Positions 24,501 through 30,748 are shown, numbered from the stretch's first letter. The stretch: 32,688 nucleotides of DNA from Lichenibacterium minor (GCF_004137685.1 NZ_QYBB01000044.1:1-32688); one strand, 5' to 3'. Made by a program: numbers and translations. The notes: generated by a model from the sequence alone, not told the origin.

Positions 24501-25147
24501 TCGGCCTCGCCCCGAACGATCAGCTCGCCATCAAGCGGCTGCTCGGGGTCGGCAACACGCCTGGATTCACAGCGCCGAACGTCACCCCAGGCGCACCGGA
24601 CCTGTCCAGCTTCAACGCGGAGAAGCTGGCGACCTCCTTCGGGCACGAGCCCGTGGCCCGGATGCAGGAACTACTCAACGCCAACGACGCCTTCAACGAC
24701 ACGTTCAACGGCGTGGTGCGGAACAGCGCCACGGCGCGGCGGCAAGCCATGGTCGAGGCGCTGAAGGACGCGGATTGGAAGCCGCGGGACGTCATGGACG
24801 CGCGGTCCGACCACGCCACCGGGATCGGCCTAGTGAAACAGGGTGTCGCCAAGGCGGTCAACGCGGTCGGTCATGCCCTGCAGGGCGCCCCGTCCAACGC
24901 GGCCCGAGACCTCGATCTAGCTCGCCTCGGCACCCTGACGGGGCCAGATCGCGGCGAGGTTCTGTCTCACCTTCTCGACCGCCTGCCTGCTTACCAGGGC
25001 CGGGAAAGCGCGGTTCAAGCGAAACAGCGGGAAGCGATGATCGCGGCGGCGCTGCTCGCCGGCGGCGGCAGGCAGGCCGTCATGGATCGGCCCTCCCCGT
25101 CCCCTTCGACCTTGGCGAAAGCCCTGCGGCAGAGAGTTCAGCGATGA
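21581..25147 (+). CDS. large internal virion / DNA-ejection-type protein
   Basis: The 1188-residue product is preceded by GAGGT eight bases before the ATG. It opens with a tandem motif, NFFDQFDAP at residues 3-11 and again near 27-35, each followed by an Ala/Pro spacer. A hydrophobic Gly/Ala-rich part (about 85-230: AGGAAVPIPALGAV, GAGIGAIVGGGVGAAIPVAG) could insert into a membrane. The remaining 950 residues are mostly helical with many Asp-Ala and Gln-Ala repeats (for example RVGQRATMEEAVGLAPNDQL). No enzyme motif was seen. The combination of position, size and amphipathic segments fits an ejection protein partnered with the upstream muralytic protein. A 1223-aa open frame on the other strand is a codon-bias shadow. 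Confidence 0.75.
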   Translation: MANFFDQFDAPAASATAAQPQAAPAANFFDQFDAPAQPATAAPLTIQGSPQSAGDALDMVEGTGSAAYDTGPAEGGATYGDRLRNIGGMAVAGLDGIANSVPFTDRLAALAAAGTGIGGKFGDYSGNLAQLRGEEGPAMDAHPGAALVGSIAGGAAVPIPALGAVASGASLGGKVIRGIAAGGALGAASGASSSQDLTDLGQTAKGAGIGAIVGGGVGAAIPVAGAGYGALQRLLSRDAVPAMSGVTPAARDVLLSAIAKDGPEAVQRNAALYGDPAMLFDYGAGLKGVAQGLATKDGQAAAVVGDALGARQAATNARVRTGLDQNFGPAQDPAAVASSIADTRDAATVPLFARAAQAGVPYPADLAQRPAVASALRDAATDAANRGTPFPTITLDEAGQPVASQAALDAYNAGTRPAVTDALAGALGADPTRGPLTIEAALKAQRSAAADPLYAKWRDTPVPMTPALQDILSRPSVARALPDVERKAADQGRSIYARSSGPASSWERDPLGSGTVPDFPGDAVPGMPATPDNTYFSNFQKPTPPDMPRPQTARDVIRGLGGVRDSGGDLAARGVDEMGPGIGTLLHPPGSGKGVSADEASQVLAQLGYFGADTEAAMRGRSTSLLADVLTNHPSYPEGAASEAWAAHDNDMRDWQQWKSDTAGDTRYRDPAMPGRGPAPSYAPEDMGLPPGGEGSAQRVPPVTAEGLDYVGRTLRDKIDAAQRAGNNDDARIYSGLRDQLLNAVDNHPDEGVRGAWQAARDAYKGPSREIDALQAGREALADGVTVEQMRRDFAALGTDGERQQYRNGLFNAMRDKLGKASDTANFVRTVAGNQAIRDKFATVAHSPAALDAFNATMGQAQQRFTEATRPTAEAWHQALAALDARAAKGEPGIAAPRDALAAHMAQNPDYARARGIQAEYGGLQDAIGYGRQSLAGGADPIWPSAYAARIGEMSPAAVAANRVGQRATMEEAVGLAPNDQLAIKRLLGVGNTPGFTAPNVTPGAPDLSSFNAEKLATSFGHEPVARMQELLNANDAFNDTFNGVVRNSATARRQAMVEALKDADWKPRDVMDARSDHATGIGLVKQGVAKAVNAVGHALQGAPSNAARDLDLARLGTLTGPDRGEVLSHLLDRLPAYQGRESAVQAKQREAMIAAALLAGGGRQAVMDRPSPSPSTLAKALRQRVQR

Positions 25148-25461
25148 CGGGCGCGGCGGCCGTCGACCACAAGAGCGATGATGAGCATAAGGGCGATCCA
25201 TGCACCTCCAAGCATGACGAAGCTTCCGAAGCTCATGGCTTGGCTGGCGATCGTGAGAGCCGTTCCGATTGCCGTCATGGTCCCCAACGTGAGGAGGCCG
25301 AGCGCGATGTTGCGGTCGGTCACGTCCTGGTCGTTGAAGCCGACCACGCGGCCAGCGCGGCGCTCTCGGCCGCGCCACCAGATCGGGATGAGGGCCAGCA
25401 CACCCAGGCCCCAGATTCCACCCGAGATCCACAACATGACGTCGAGCGGGATGGCGGACAC
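25138..25461 (-). CDS. small membrane protein, holin-like candidate
   Basis: The 107-residue minus-strand product begins at the GTG at 25461 (GAGG about ten bases before it). It has three hydrophobic segments: VMLWISGGIWGLGVLALIPI, NIALGLLTLGTMTAIGTALT, and GSFVMLGGAWIALMLIIALV. Short charged loops and a basic tail (DGRRARHR) complete it. Size and topology would suit a holin placed just past the virion genes, although the strand is opposite to them. The overlapping plus-strand frame is Asp/His/Arg-rich and is rejected. The 3' end overlaps the end of the upstream large gene by ten bases. Confidence 0.6.
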   Translation of the reverse strand: MSAIPLDVMLWISGGIWGLGVLALIPIWWRGRERRAGRVVGFNDQDVTDRNIALGLLTLGTMTAIGTALTIASQAMSFGSFVMLGGAWIALMLIIALVVDGRRARHR

Positions 25462-25476
25462 GGCGCGGCCTCGTCG

Positions 25477-25764
25477 GTGAACGCCGCGACCCTCGCGCAA
25501 TCGACCCCGGCCTGCAACCCGGCTGCAACCACGCTGGAGCACGCCGACGCCATGCTCGACTATCTGCGGAGCGTCTCGGCCGGGTACGGGCACGAACTCG
25601 CCCGGGCCATGCTGGCGTCGTCGACCTATTACCTGCGCGAGACCTTCGGGCAGGCCCACGCCCTGGCGGTGACGGCGGACCTCGTCGCGCCGCTGGCGGC
25701 CTCGGTGGAAGGCGTGGCTTCGGGATCGCCCTCAGCCGATCTGCCTGCCGTGACGCTGCACTGA
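25477..25764 (+). CDS. short protein of unknown function
   Basis: The 95-residue ORF could start at a GTG at 25477 or an ATG at 25552. Neither has a strong ribosome site; GGAG at 25536-25539 favours the ATG. The part after the ATG, MLDYLRSVSAGYGHELARAM then ASSTYYLRETFGQAHALAVT, reads like a real amphipathic helical protein. No family is recognised. If the GTG is used, its start lies only 15 bases from the divergent membrane gene, so the shorter form is more credible. Confidence 0.4.
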   Translation: MNAATLAQSTPACNPAATTLEHADAMLDYLRSVSAGYGHELARAMLASSTYYLRETFGQAHALAVTADLVAPLAASVEGVASGSPSADLPAVTLH

Positions 25765-25851
25765 CGGGCCGCCTTGCCCTCCTGGCCGTACTGTCGGCGC
25801 GGCGCTGCTGCTCGCAGTGATCTCTTGTGGGGCCGGTTCTCTCGACGCTCC

Positions 25852-26067
25852 TTATTCGGTGTCGCTCTTGCGGCGCCTTTCCTCGGCCCACTCCTCCTGC
25901 TTCAGGGCGTAGCCGACCAGGTCCTTGTACCGGTCCAATTCGCACTGCAGGCCCTTGGCGCTGGCCCGCAAGGCCTCGACCTCGGCCAAGGCATCGGCCA
26001 GCGCTTTCATCGCCAGCCGCCGCTGCCCTTGGAATTTCGCCTGCCGTTCCCTGTTGCTCATCGCCAT
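25852..26067 (-). CDS. small coiled-coil protein
   Basis: The 71-residue protein MAMSNRERQAKFQGQRRLAM..LADALAEVEALRASAKGLQ is basic at the N-terminus, then a long coiled coil, ending in a charged tail. The ATG at 26067 is chosen because GGAGG lies just upstream; a second ATG follows two codons on. Short proteins with the start MSNRERQAKFxxxRR are frequent in alphaproteobacterial prophages and plasmids, usually unannotated. It may act as a small DNA- or protein-binding factor. Confidence 0.65.
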   Translation of the reverse strand: MAMSNRERQAKFQGQRRLAMKALADALAEVEALRASAKGLQCELDRYKDLVGYALKQEEWAEERRRKSDTE

Positions 26068-26124
26068 GGCCACCTCCGTCACTAACGGGACGGTCGGGCC
26101 TGAATCAGCAAGGGGCAACGTCGT

Positions 26125-26171
26125 GTTCCCTGTTCCCCAACGGCTTCGGGGAACGGGGAACAGTGGGGAAC
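26125..26171. promoter_or_regulatory. hairpin of GTTCCC/GGGGAAC repeats between divergent genes
   Basis: GTTCCCT and GTTCCCC in tandem (26125-26138) face GGGGAAC twice in tandem (26148-26161) across a 9-base spacer, giving a 14-bp stem with one mismatch. A further GGGGAAC follows at 26165-26171. The region lies upstream of both the minus-strand coiled-coil gene and the plus-strand DUF4365 gene. No T-tract is present, so an operator or other protein-binding site is more likely than a terminator. Confidence 0.4.
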
Positions 26172-26246
26172 ATGGTGAGGTCGCCGGACCCCTGATCGCT
26201 TGACGGAGAGCACCTTCGCCTGTCTCGTGCTGGAGTTGAGCGTAGG

Positions 26247-26807
26247 GTGGGGGCGTCCGGTGATTCGTGCTGTCGAGGCGCGGTTCCGTTGATCACGGAA
26301 CAGCACACAAAGGAGATCCTGAGTCGTGCCTTTCTGCTCGCTATAGCGGGAAGGGCTGGCTTCAACGTACACAAAGGTGAACTTGACTACGGGGTCGACT
26401 ACATCGTGGCCAGTGTTCGCTACAGTGCAGCTCGCTCCAGATATATTGAGGATGGACCAAACATTCATCTTCAGCTTAAAGCCACCGTCGATTGGGAGAT
26501 CGATGGAGACCGGATCGTTTACGATCTCGAAGCTAAAACATGGAACGATATGGTTGAGCGAGACGTGACCCGTCCGCTTTACCTCGGTCTTTTGTGTTTG
26601 GAGCCAGACATGGACAAGTGGCTGGTTTGTAGCGAGGAACGTATGGTCCTCCAAAACTGTCTTTACTGGTACGACGCGACGGGTCAGGCGCCGACGCCGA
26701 ACACAACGACCAGGCGCACGCGCATCCCGCGCGCGAACCTGTTGACCTCGGACAGCCTCGTGGCATTGATGGATGCGAACCGGGCCGCCGTCAGGGCACA
26801 TCGATGA
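26247..26807 (+). CDS. DUF4365-like protein, PD-(D/E)XK nuclease-type fold
   Basis: The N-terminal domain matches DUF4365: ITEQHTKEILSRAFLLAIAG, then ELDYGVDYIV and the strand IHLQLKAT. The aspartate of DYGVDY (D37 counting from the TTG at 26289) and the Q-x-K pair (Q62, K64) fit the PD-(D/E)XK catalytic layout. The GTG at 26247 gives 186 residues, but the fold begins only at the TTG at 26289 (172 residues), and no start has a strong ribosome site. The gene is noticeably AT-richer than its neighbours, a sign of transfer. It overlaps the next gene as ATGA, so the two products are probably made together. Cleavage activity and target are unknown. Confidence 0.7.
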   Translation: MGASGDSCCRGAVPLITEQHTKEILSRAFLLAIAGRAGFNVHKGELDYGVDYIVASVRYSAARSRYIEDGPNIHLQLKATVDWEIDGDRIVYDLEAKTWNDMVERDVTRPLYLGLLCLEPDMDKWLVCSEERMVLQNCLYWYDATGQAPTPNTTTRRTRIPRANLLTSDSLVALMDANRAAVRAHR

Positions 26808-27946
26808 TCGAGGATCTGCCCAATCTTCAGCTCATGCGACGATATCTGCGGGCTCAGGGCTGGACGCACCAGGCGTTGAAGCCCGTAGCACGCGCCATCG
26901 GCGCGCCGGTGAAAGAGCTCGATCTCTACATCCGGAACGACCCCGACTTCGGGGATCTGGAGCTTGTGCTGCCGAAACATTCGGGGATTGTTGGAACGCC
27001 GGAGCGCGTCGAGCAGGCCCTGCGCACGTTGTCCGGCCTGTTGGAGAAACCCATTCCCGAGGTGGTCGACGAGGTGCGTGCCGTCGCTTTCGACAAGATC
27101 GACGCGGCCCTCCCGAACCCGTCAGATACCTGGGACACCATCCCCTTGCGGGTGGCCGACACTTTCCTTCGCCAGACCAGAGCCCTGCTCGTGTTCACCG
27201 CCGTGTCCGAGTACGAGGCGAGGTCCGCTGACGCGCCGGGGCCGGAGGCAGATCACTACGGGGACCTCTGCCGCTTCGGACATACCTTCCACGGCAGCTT
27301 CGGCTTCAGGATCTTGTCGCCAGTTGGACCTCACGAGGAACTGGAACTCGACGTCATCGACAACCCGCCGCCTCCCGAGCGGCAGATCGTGCGACGCTTG
27401 CGCGATGGGTTTCGTGCGGTGACCGCAGCCGTCGAGGCCGCTGATCCCGCCGCTCTCGTCGGTCGCGCTCGCCAGGGATTCGGCGCCGACAGCTGCTTCG
27501 CGCTGGCGCGGCTGTTGGAACGGGCCGAGGCGCAAACGGTGAAGTTCGACTTCACCTTCTCGCCGGAGTGGCGCCTCCCCGACGGAGAAGCGAAGCACGA
27601 CGTGTTCGAGATTCCGACCTCGGCCGTCCAGCTGGTCCGCGAGGCGGGGCGCGAGCTTCGGGTCAAGCCACCGGAAGCGTCGATCGAGATCCGCGGGCGT
27701 GTCGTCCGCATGAAGTCGGAGTTCGATCCGGCCGACCTGTTCCACCCTGAAGGGCGGGAGATCGGGGTTAGGTGGTCGAGCGACGACTTCGGAGACGTCA
27801 ACGTGAGGATTCAGCTCACCCCGCAGGACTACGACGCCGCCCTCGAAGCTCACCGACGCGGGCGTGACGTCGTCGTGAAGGGCGTGGTCGAGCCCTGGGG
27901 GCGCAGCTACCAGATCAACAAGGTCGAGGCGTTCAGGACGGCGTGA
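26804..27946 (+). CDS. 380-aa partner of DUF4365, unknown function
   Basis: The product starts at the ATG overlapping the DUF4365 stop. Features: an N-terminal basic helix (MRRYLRAQGWTHQALKPVAR); an ELVLPKHSG strand; a helical core (RVEQALRTLSGLLEKPIPEV, TIPLRVADTFLRQTRALLVF); a middle part with FGHTFHGSFGFRILSPV; and a C-terminal beta-rich domain ending VVVKGVVEPWGRSYQINKVE, plausibly an OB-like barrel. I recall similarly organised uncharacterised proteins, often in Actinobacteria, that share the RYLxxxGW opening and the final Y..A.EAHRRG..V.V.G.....G..Y.L segment, but know no named family or function. Gene coupling suggests a complex with the nuclease-like neighbour. Confidence 0.7.
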   Translation: MIEDLPNLQLMRRYLRAQGWTHQALKPVARAIGAPVKELDLYIRNDPDFGDLELVLPKHSGIVGTPERVEQALRTLSGLLEKPIPEVVDEVRAVAFDKIDAALPNPSDTWDTIPLRVADTFLRQTRALLVFTAVSEYEARSADAPGPEADHYGDLCRFGHTFHGSFGFRILSPVGPHEELELDVIDNPPPPERQIVRRLRDGFRAVTAAVEAADPAALVGRARQGFGADSCFALARLLERAEAQTVKFDFTFSPEWRLPDGEAKHDVFEIPTSAVQLVREAGRELRVKPPEASIEIRGRVVRMKSEFDPADLFHPEGREIGVRWSSDDFGDVNVRIQLTPQDYDAALEAHRRGRDVVVKGVVEPWGRSYQINKVEAFRTA

Positions 27947-28005
27947 AGCCTCCTTGCGGATCACCTCGCGGTTGCGCCATCCTGCCGGAAACGGAGGGGG
28001 AGAGC

Positions 28006-28572
28006 ATGGCCATAGACCTGCACTTCGAGTGCGCCAGCATGTCAATCGAGGGGCACTTCTACCGGATCGCGCTCGACAGTGCCGAGGTTCGGTGCGATTG
28101 CGGGGGCTACTCGCTGCGCTGGTGCTCGCACATCGAGGCGACGCTGGTCTACGGTGAGCGCGGCATGGTGCGTCCAGAACACCGAGAACGCGCCGATGCC
28201 GTGATGGCCGCCGCGGCCAAGTTCAGCTTCGCCGCCCCACCCGAGTGGAAGGCGGCATGGCGGAAGCTGCTCAGGTGGCGCGGGCTCACGCCGAGCCGTG
28301 TGTTCCATCCCTCGACCGTCGGCGAGTCCGGTCGTCCCGTGGTCTGCTTCACCGGCGCCATGCCGCGTCCGCGAAAGGAGCTCGCCGCCGAGGCCGAGAA
28401 TGCCGGGTGGGAGGTGATCGACGGCCCCCACCGCTTGACGGCCGTGCTGGTAGCCATGGACCCCAACGGCAAGTCGGGCAAGCTGCAGTTCGCCCGCCGG
28501 CACGGCATCCCGATCGTGCCGCTCGACCTGTGGCAGGCCGTGATGAGCGACGGGGAGATCCAGGCCAGCTAG
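28006..28572 (+). CDS. SWIM zinc finger plus BRCT domain protein
   Basis: The 188-residue product is read from the ATG at 28006 because a very strong ribosome site (GGAGGGGGAGAG) precedes it; a GTG at 27943 overlapping the upstream stop would add 21 unlikely residues. Residues 28-45 hold a SWIM-type site, CDCGGYSLRWCSHIEA (C30, C32, C40, H42). Residues about 110-181 form a BRCT domain of the NAD-ligase/RFC1 type: PVVCFTGAMPRPRKELAAEA, GWEVIDG, then IPIVPLDLWQAVM. BRCT domains bind DNA ends or phosphopeptides; SWIM fingers bind DNA or protein. The fusion suggests recognition of DNA ends or partner recruitment. It shares only a 4-base CTAG stop overlap with the opposing nuclease gene. Confidence 0.75.
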   Translation: MAIDLHFECASMSIEGHFYRIALDSAEVRCDCGGYSLRWCSHIEATLVYGERGMVRPEHRERADAVMAAAAKFSFAAPPEWKAAWRKLLRWRGLTPSRVFHPSTVGESGRPVVCFTGAMPRPRKELAAEAENAGWEVIDGPHRLTAVLVAMDPNGKSGKLQFARRHGIPIVPLDLWQAVMSDGEIQAS

Positions 28573-29087
28573 GACGAGGTGACCGGCCAGGACAGCAACT
28601 CGTCGACCCGAAGTCTCGTAAGGCGCCACGCGTCCGGCAACGTCTCCCGCGTGCCGGCGCCGGCCGCTTTCGGGCCTCGCTGGTAATCCTCGTGCAGGAT
28701 GGTGTCGCCACGGCCGCCTGACGCCGCCTTGAGGCGTTCCGCTATCTCGGCCGGCCATGCGAGATAGACCCTTGGCAGGGCGTCTTCGGCGACGCCCTTG
28801 AACTGCACGAGGCACAGGGCGGTCCGGGGCTTGTGGCGGGCGAGCCAGAGGTCGGCGGCGTCGTGGTACCTGGCGCCACCGATCCTCGAGAGCTGAGACT
28901 GCGTCAGGCCCCATGACCCGTCCTGGCTGCCTTTGACCGACACCTTCAGCATGGCCTCGCCGCGGGCGACGATGAGATCGTACTCGGGTTGGTTGGCCCC
29001 ATACTGCATCGAGACGTCGAGACCGAAGCGGGCGAACTGAGCTGCCGAGATCGCCTCGGCGGCCGTGGCCACGTGCCAGCTGTTCAT
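28569..29087 (-). CDS. PD-(D/E)XK-type nuclease-like protein
   Basis: The 172-residue protein has the compact PD-(D/E)XK layout: helix ATAAEAISAAQFARFGLDV (E11), QYGANQPEYDLIVARG (D37), and LKVSVKGSQDGSWGL with S50-V51-K52 as the (D/E/Q/S)-x-K strand. This resembles the group of small nucleases with YDLIV..VQVKG. The ATG at 29087 is chosen over an in-frame codon at 29126 because the fold begins there. The rest of the protein (LWLARHKPRTALCLVQFKGV, then RVYLAWPAEIAERL) is a plausible continuation of the fold. It is third in a leftward run after two tiny ORFs. It may cut DNA in defence or repair; activity is unproven. Confidence 0.7.
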   Translation of the reverse strand: MNSWHVATAAEAISAAQFARFGLDVSMQYGANQPEYDLIVARGEAMLKVSVKGSQDGSWGLTQSQLSRIGGARYHDAADLWLARHKPRTALCLVQFKGVAEDALPRVYLAWPAEIAERLKAASGGRGDTILHEDYQRGPKAAGAGTRETLPDAWRLTRLRVDELLSWPVTSS

Positions 29088-29098
29088 TGAGGCGCCAA

Positions 29099-29320
29099 TC
29101 ACTCCAGCGGGGTCACGTAGCTGCAACGCGCGTATGCCCAGGCTATCATGTCCCCGCGGCTCAACTCCTCACTGACGATACCGTCATGCTCGCAGGAGAA
29201 AGACAGCCCGTCGCCTTTACCGGCAAGCCAGGCCGCGTACCGGTAGGCGTCGCACTCGTCGCCGGCGCAGGGCTTCCGCGTCGTCGTGCCGTCGGCATGC
29301 TTCACGTTCACGACCCACAT
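29099..29320 (-). CDS. small protein of unknown function
   Basis: The 73-residue product MWVVNVKHADGTTTRKPCAG then DECDAYRYAAWLAGKGDGLS has a compact beta-beta-helix start and four cysteines (two in PCAGDEC, one in FSCEH, one in ARCSY) that could bind zinc. The larger open frame to 29497 is low complexity and not supported. The gene ends 12 bases before the nuclease start, so the two are probably coexpressed. No family is recognised. Confidence 0.5.
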   Translation of the reverse strand: MWVVNVKHADGTTTRKPCAGDECDAYRYAAWLAGKGDGLSFSCEHDGIVSEELSRGDMIAWAYARCSYVTPLE

Positions 29321-29337
29321 GCGCGGCTCCGTGGTGG

Positions 29338-29451
29338 TCAGAAGCCGAACTCGATCGGCTTGAGATCGCCGGGGTGGATCATCACCTGCCCCTGCGCATC
29401 GAGCCGGCCGGCGTCGACCTGTTCGGCCGCTTGTGAGACCGTGCGCCCCAC
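29338..29451 (-). CDS. tiny leading ORF of the nuclease operon
   Basis: A GTG at 29449-29451 opens a 37-residue ORF, MGRTVSQAAEQVDAGRLDAQ then GQVMIHPGDLKPIEFGF. An in-frame TAA lies just upstream. GGAGG overlaps the start closely. The regular composition and spacing (17 bases to the next ATG) argue for a real small protein, but evidence is limited to context. Confidence 0.35.
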   Translation of the reverse strand: MGRTVSQAAEQVDAGRLDAQGQVMIHPGDLKPIEFGF

Positions 29452-29459
29452 CTCCGAAC

Positions 29460-29507
29460 TTTATAACGAGTAGAGCGCCGCGAGTTGGGTCGCTCATGAG
29501 ATGAGCG
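29460..29507 (-). promoter_or_regulatory. candidate promoter and palindrome upstream of the leftward nuclease operon
   Basis: On the minus strand TATAAA (29460-29465) is a good -10-like element just before the GTG at 29451; no clear -35 is seen. A 17-bp palindrome CGCTCAT-GAG-ATGAGCG occupies 29491-29507, about 26 bases upstream of the -10. It could be an operator. The remaining DNA to 29569 shows nothing else. Confidence 0.3.
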
Positions 29508-29569
29508 TAGCTGACGAGACCTCGGCCGCAAGCCCGAGATGCACTCAGGCTCGCTGGGTATCACTCACT

Positions 29570-29763
29570 TGTAAAGGGCGGTCTAAAATCAGGCCACTCC
29601 TCCGCCACTTCCAGTCGCATTCGTCCGATTGGCTTTGGCTTGTGGTTTTCCACTAGGGCCCTAGATTGCCTGGCGTATCAGGGATGCGGGTACCTCACAG
29701 AGGTTGAGCGCAGTGGCCTGGATTTGCTCCGCCGCGTGGCCTGGTTTTAGACCGCCCTACACA
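29570..29763. mobile_element. 194-bp non-autonomous IS21-like element (MITE) with 6-bp target duplication
   Basis: Terminal inverted repeats: the left end begins TGTAAAGGGCGGTCTAAAAT and the right end, read inward, TGTGTAGGGCGGTCTAAAAC. Both continue CAGGCCAC, so 25 of the first 28 bases agree. CTCACT is repeated exactly at 29564-29569 and 29764-29769, a 6-bp target duplication. A second internal copy of the inner end motif (GTGGCCTGGATTT at 29713) lies 23 bp from the terminal one (29736), as in the multiple terminal repeats of the IS21 family. The element has no coding capacity and depends on a transposase elsewhere. Confidence 0.75.
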
Positions 29764-29820
29764 CTCACTCCTTTCGCACCGTCTTGGTTGCGGTATCGTG
29801 GCGCGCCTCGACCAAGGGTC

Positions 29821-30585
29821 ATGTCCATGCGCTGCGCCGCTACCTTGCTTGTAACGCTGGCCCTCGTGACGCCATCGCGCGCGGCCACGTTCAACGTCGG
29901 TGGCTTCGCTGGCAGTACGCCTATCATCGACATCCACGGACCGCTGCTCGACGGGGACGATCGCAAGTTCGACCTGTTCGCCGACGCGCTGCCTTGGGCC
30001 GTCGTGCGCCTCGACAGCCCAGGCGGCCAACTGTGGGCCGGGTTGAGCATCGGCGAGGCGATTGCCAGGAAGGGCTACGCGACCTTCGTCGCCTCTGGAC
30101 GCGTCTGCGCTTCCGCCTGCGGCTTCGCATGGCTGGCCGGGCAGCCGCGCATCAAAGCGCAGCTCGCGATGGTCGGCTTCCACGGCGCGTACGCACAGAT
30201 CGATGGCAGGACGGAACAGACGGGCTCCGGGAATGCCATGGTGGGCGCGTACATGACGAACCTGCACCTCGGCTATCAAGCCGTCGTCTTCGCCACCTCG
30301 GCCCGGCCGGATGACATGCTGTGGCTCACCCCAGAGACAGCGAAGGCATCCAGCATTCCGTATGAGACCCGGGATGAAGTCGAGACTACGTTCTGGAGCG
30401 AACCGCAGGCGGCATCAGCGATCGCCCCAACTATCCCTCAACCCTACCATCCACCACCGGGGAAGCCGGTGCCGAAGCCACCGAAGAGCCCCGTGATTGT
30501 AGACGTCGAGCCTAAGAACAACGCTAGCGTCTTCGACCCCGCGGACATCAGCAAGCTGCTGAACGCCTCGCCTCCACGTCATTGA
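29821..30585 (+). CDS. secreted ClpP-fold (crotonase-like) serine protease-like protein
   Basis: The 254-residue product has a signal peptide (MSMRCAATLLVTLALVTPSR, cleavage near residue 21-22). The domain matches the periplasmic ClpP-like COG3904 type: IIDIHGPL, VVRLDSPGGQLWAGLSIGEA, CASACGFAWLAGQPR with nucleophile candidate S98, and VGFHGAY with H121. The C-terminal 60 residues are Pro-rich. It starts 58 bases after the MITE and its own promoter may lie in between. Substrate unknown; such proteins occur widely in alphaproteobacteria and also in prophages. Confidence 0.75.
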   Translation: MSMRCAATLLVTLALVTPSRAATFNVGGFAGSTPIIDIHGPLLDGDDRKFDLFADALPWAVVRLDSPGGQLWAGLSIGEAIARKGYATFVASGRVCASACGFAWLAGQPRIKAQLAMVGFHGAYAQIDGRTEQTGSGNAMVGAYMTNLHLGYQAVVFATSARPDDMLWLTPETAKASSIPYETRDEVETTFWSEPQAASAIAPTIPQPYHPPPGKPVPKPPKSPVIVDVEPKNNASVFDPADISKLLNASPPRH

Positions 30586-30659
30586 CTCTCAGCCGCGCTG
30601 GCGTGCGTGCGGGCCGCCAGGAAGCGGAGGATGGCGAGGTTGGGGGAGAGCTTGGTCAT
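30579..30659 (-). CDS. tiny ORF at end of XRE operon
   Basis: MTKLSPNLAILRFLAARTHA then SAAESQ, 26 residues, starts in an ATGA overlap with the preceding small membrane ORF and ends overlapping the opposing gene by 7 bases. Support comes only from coupling and sensible composition. Confidence 0.3.
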   Translation of the reverse strand: MTKLSPNLAILRFLAARTHASAAESQ

Positions 30660-30748
30660 GGCATCGGCCGATGGACGATGCACAGCGCCAGTGTCGCTGC
30701 GATGGCGCCGAACAGGGCGAGAGCGACAATATCGGGGGTAGAAATCAC
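30656..30748 (-). CDS. tiny single-pass membrane protein
   Basis: A GTG overlapping the previous TGA opens a 30-residue ORF with one hydrophobic segment (DIVALALFGAIAATLALCIV) and a short basic tail (HRPMP). Its stop overlaps the next ATG. The tight double coupling within the leftward operon makes it likely to be translated. Function is unknown. Confidence 0.4.
   Translation of the reverse strand: MISTPDIVALALFGAIAATLALCIVHRPMP

Noticed and set aside
25144..25476. Plus-strand ORF beginning at the ATG that overlaps the large ejection gene stop
   Set aside because: The ATGA overlap is tempting, but the product is Asp/His/Glu-rich without pattern, while the opposite strand encodes three clean membrane helices.
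13059..29824. Shared 15-mer TCGACCAAGGGYCAT near 13061 and 29809
   Set aside because: Fourteen of 15 bases match, but neither context nor flanks agree further; chance in GC-rich DNA is adequate.
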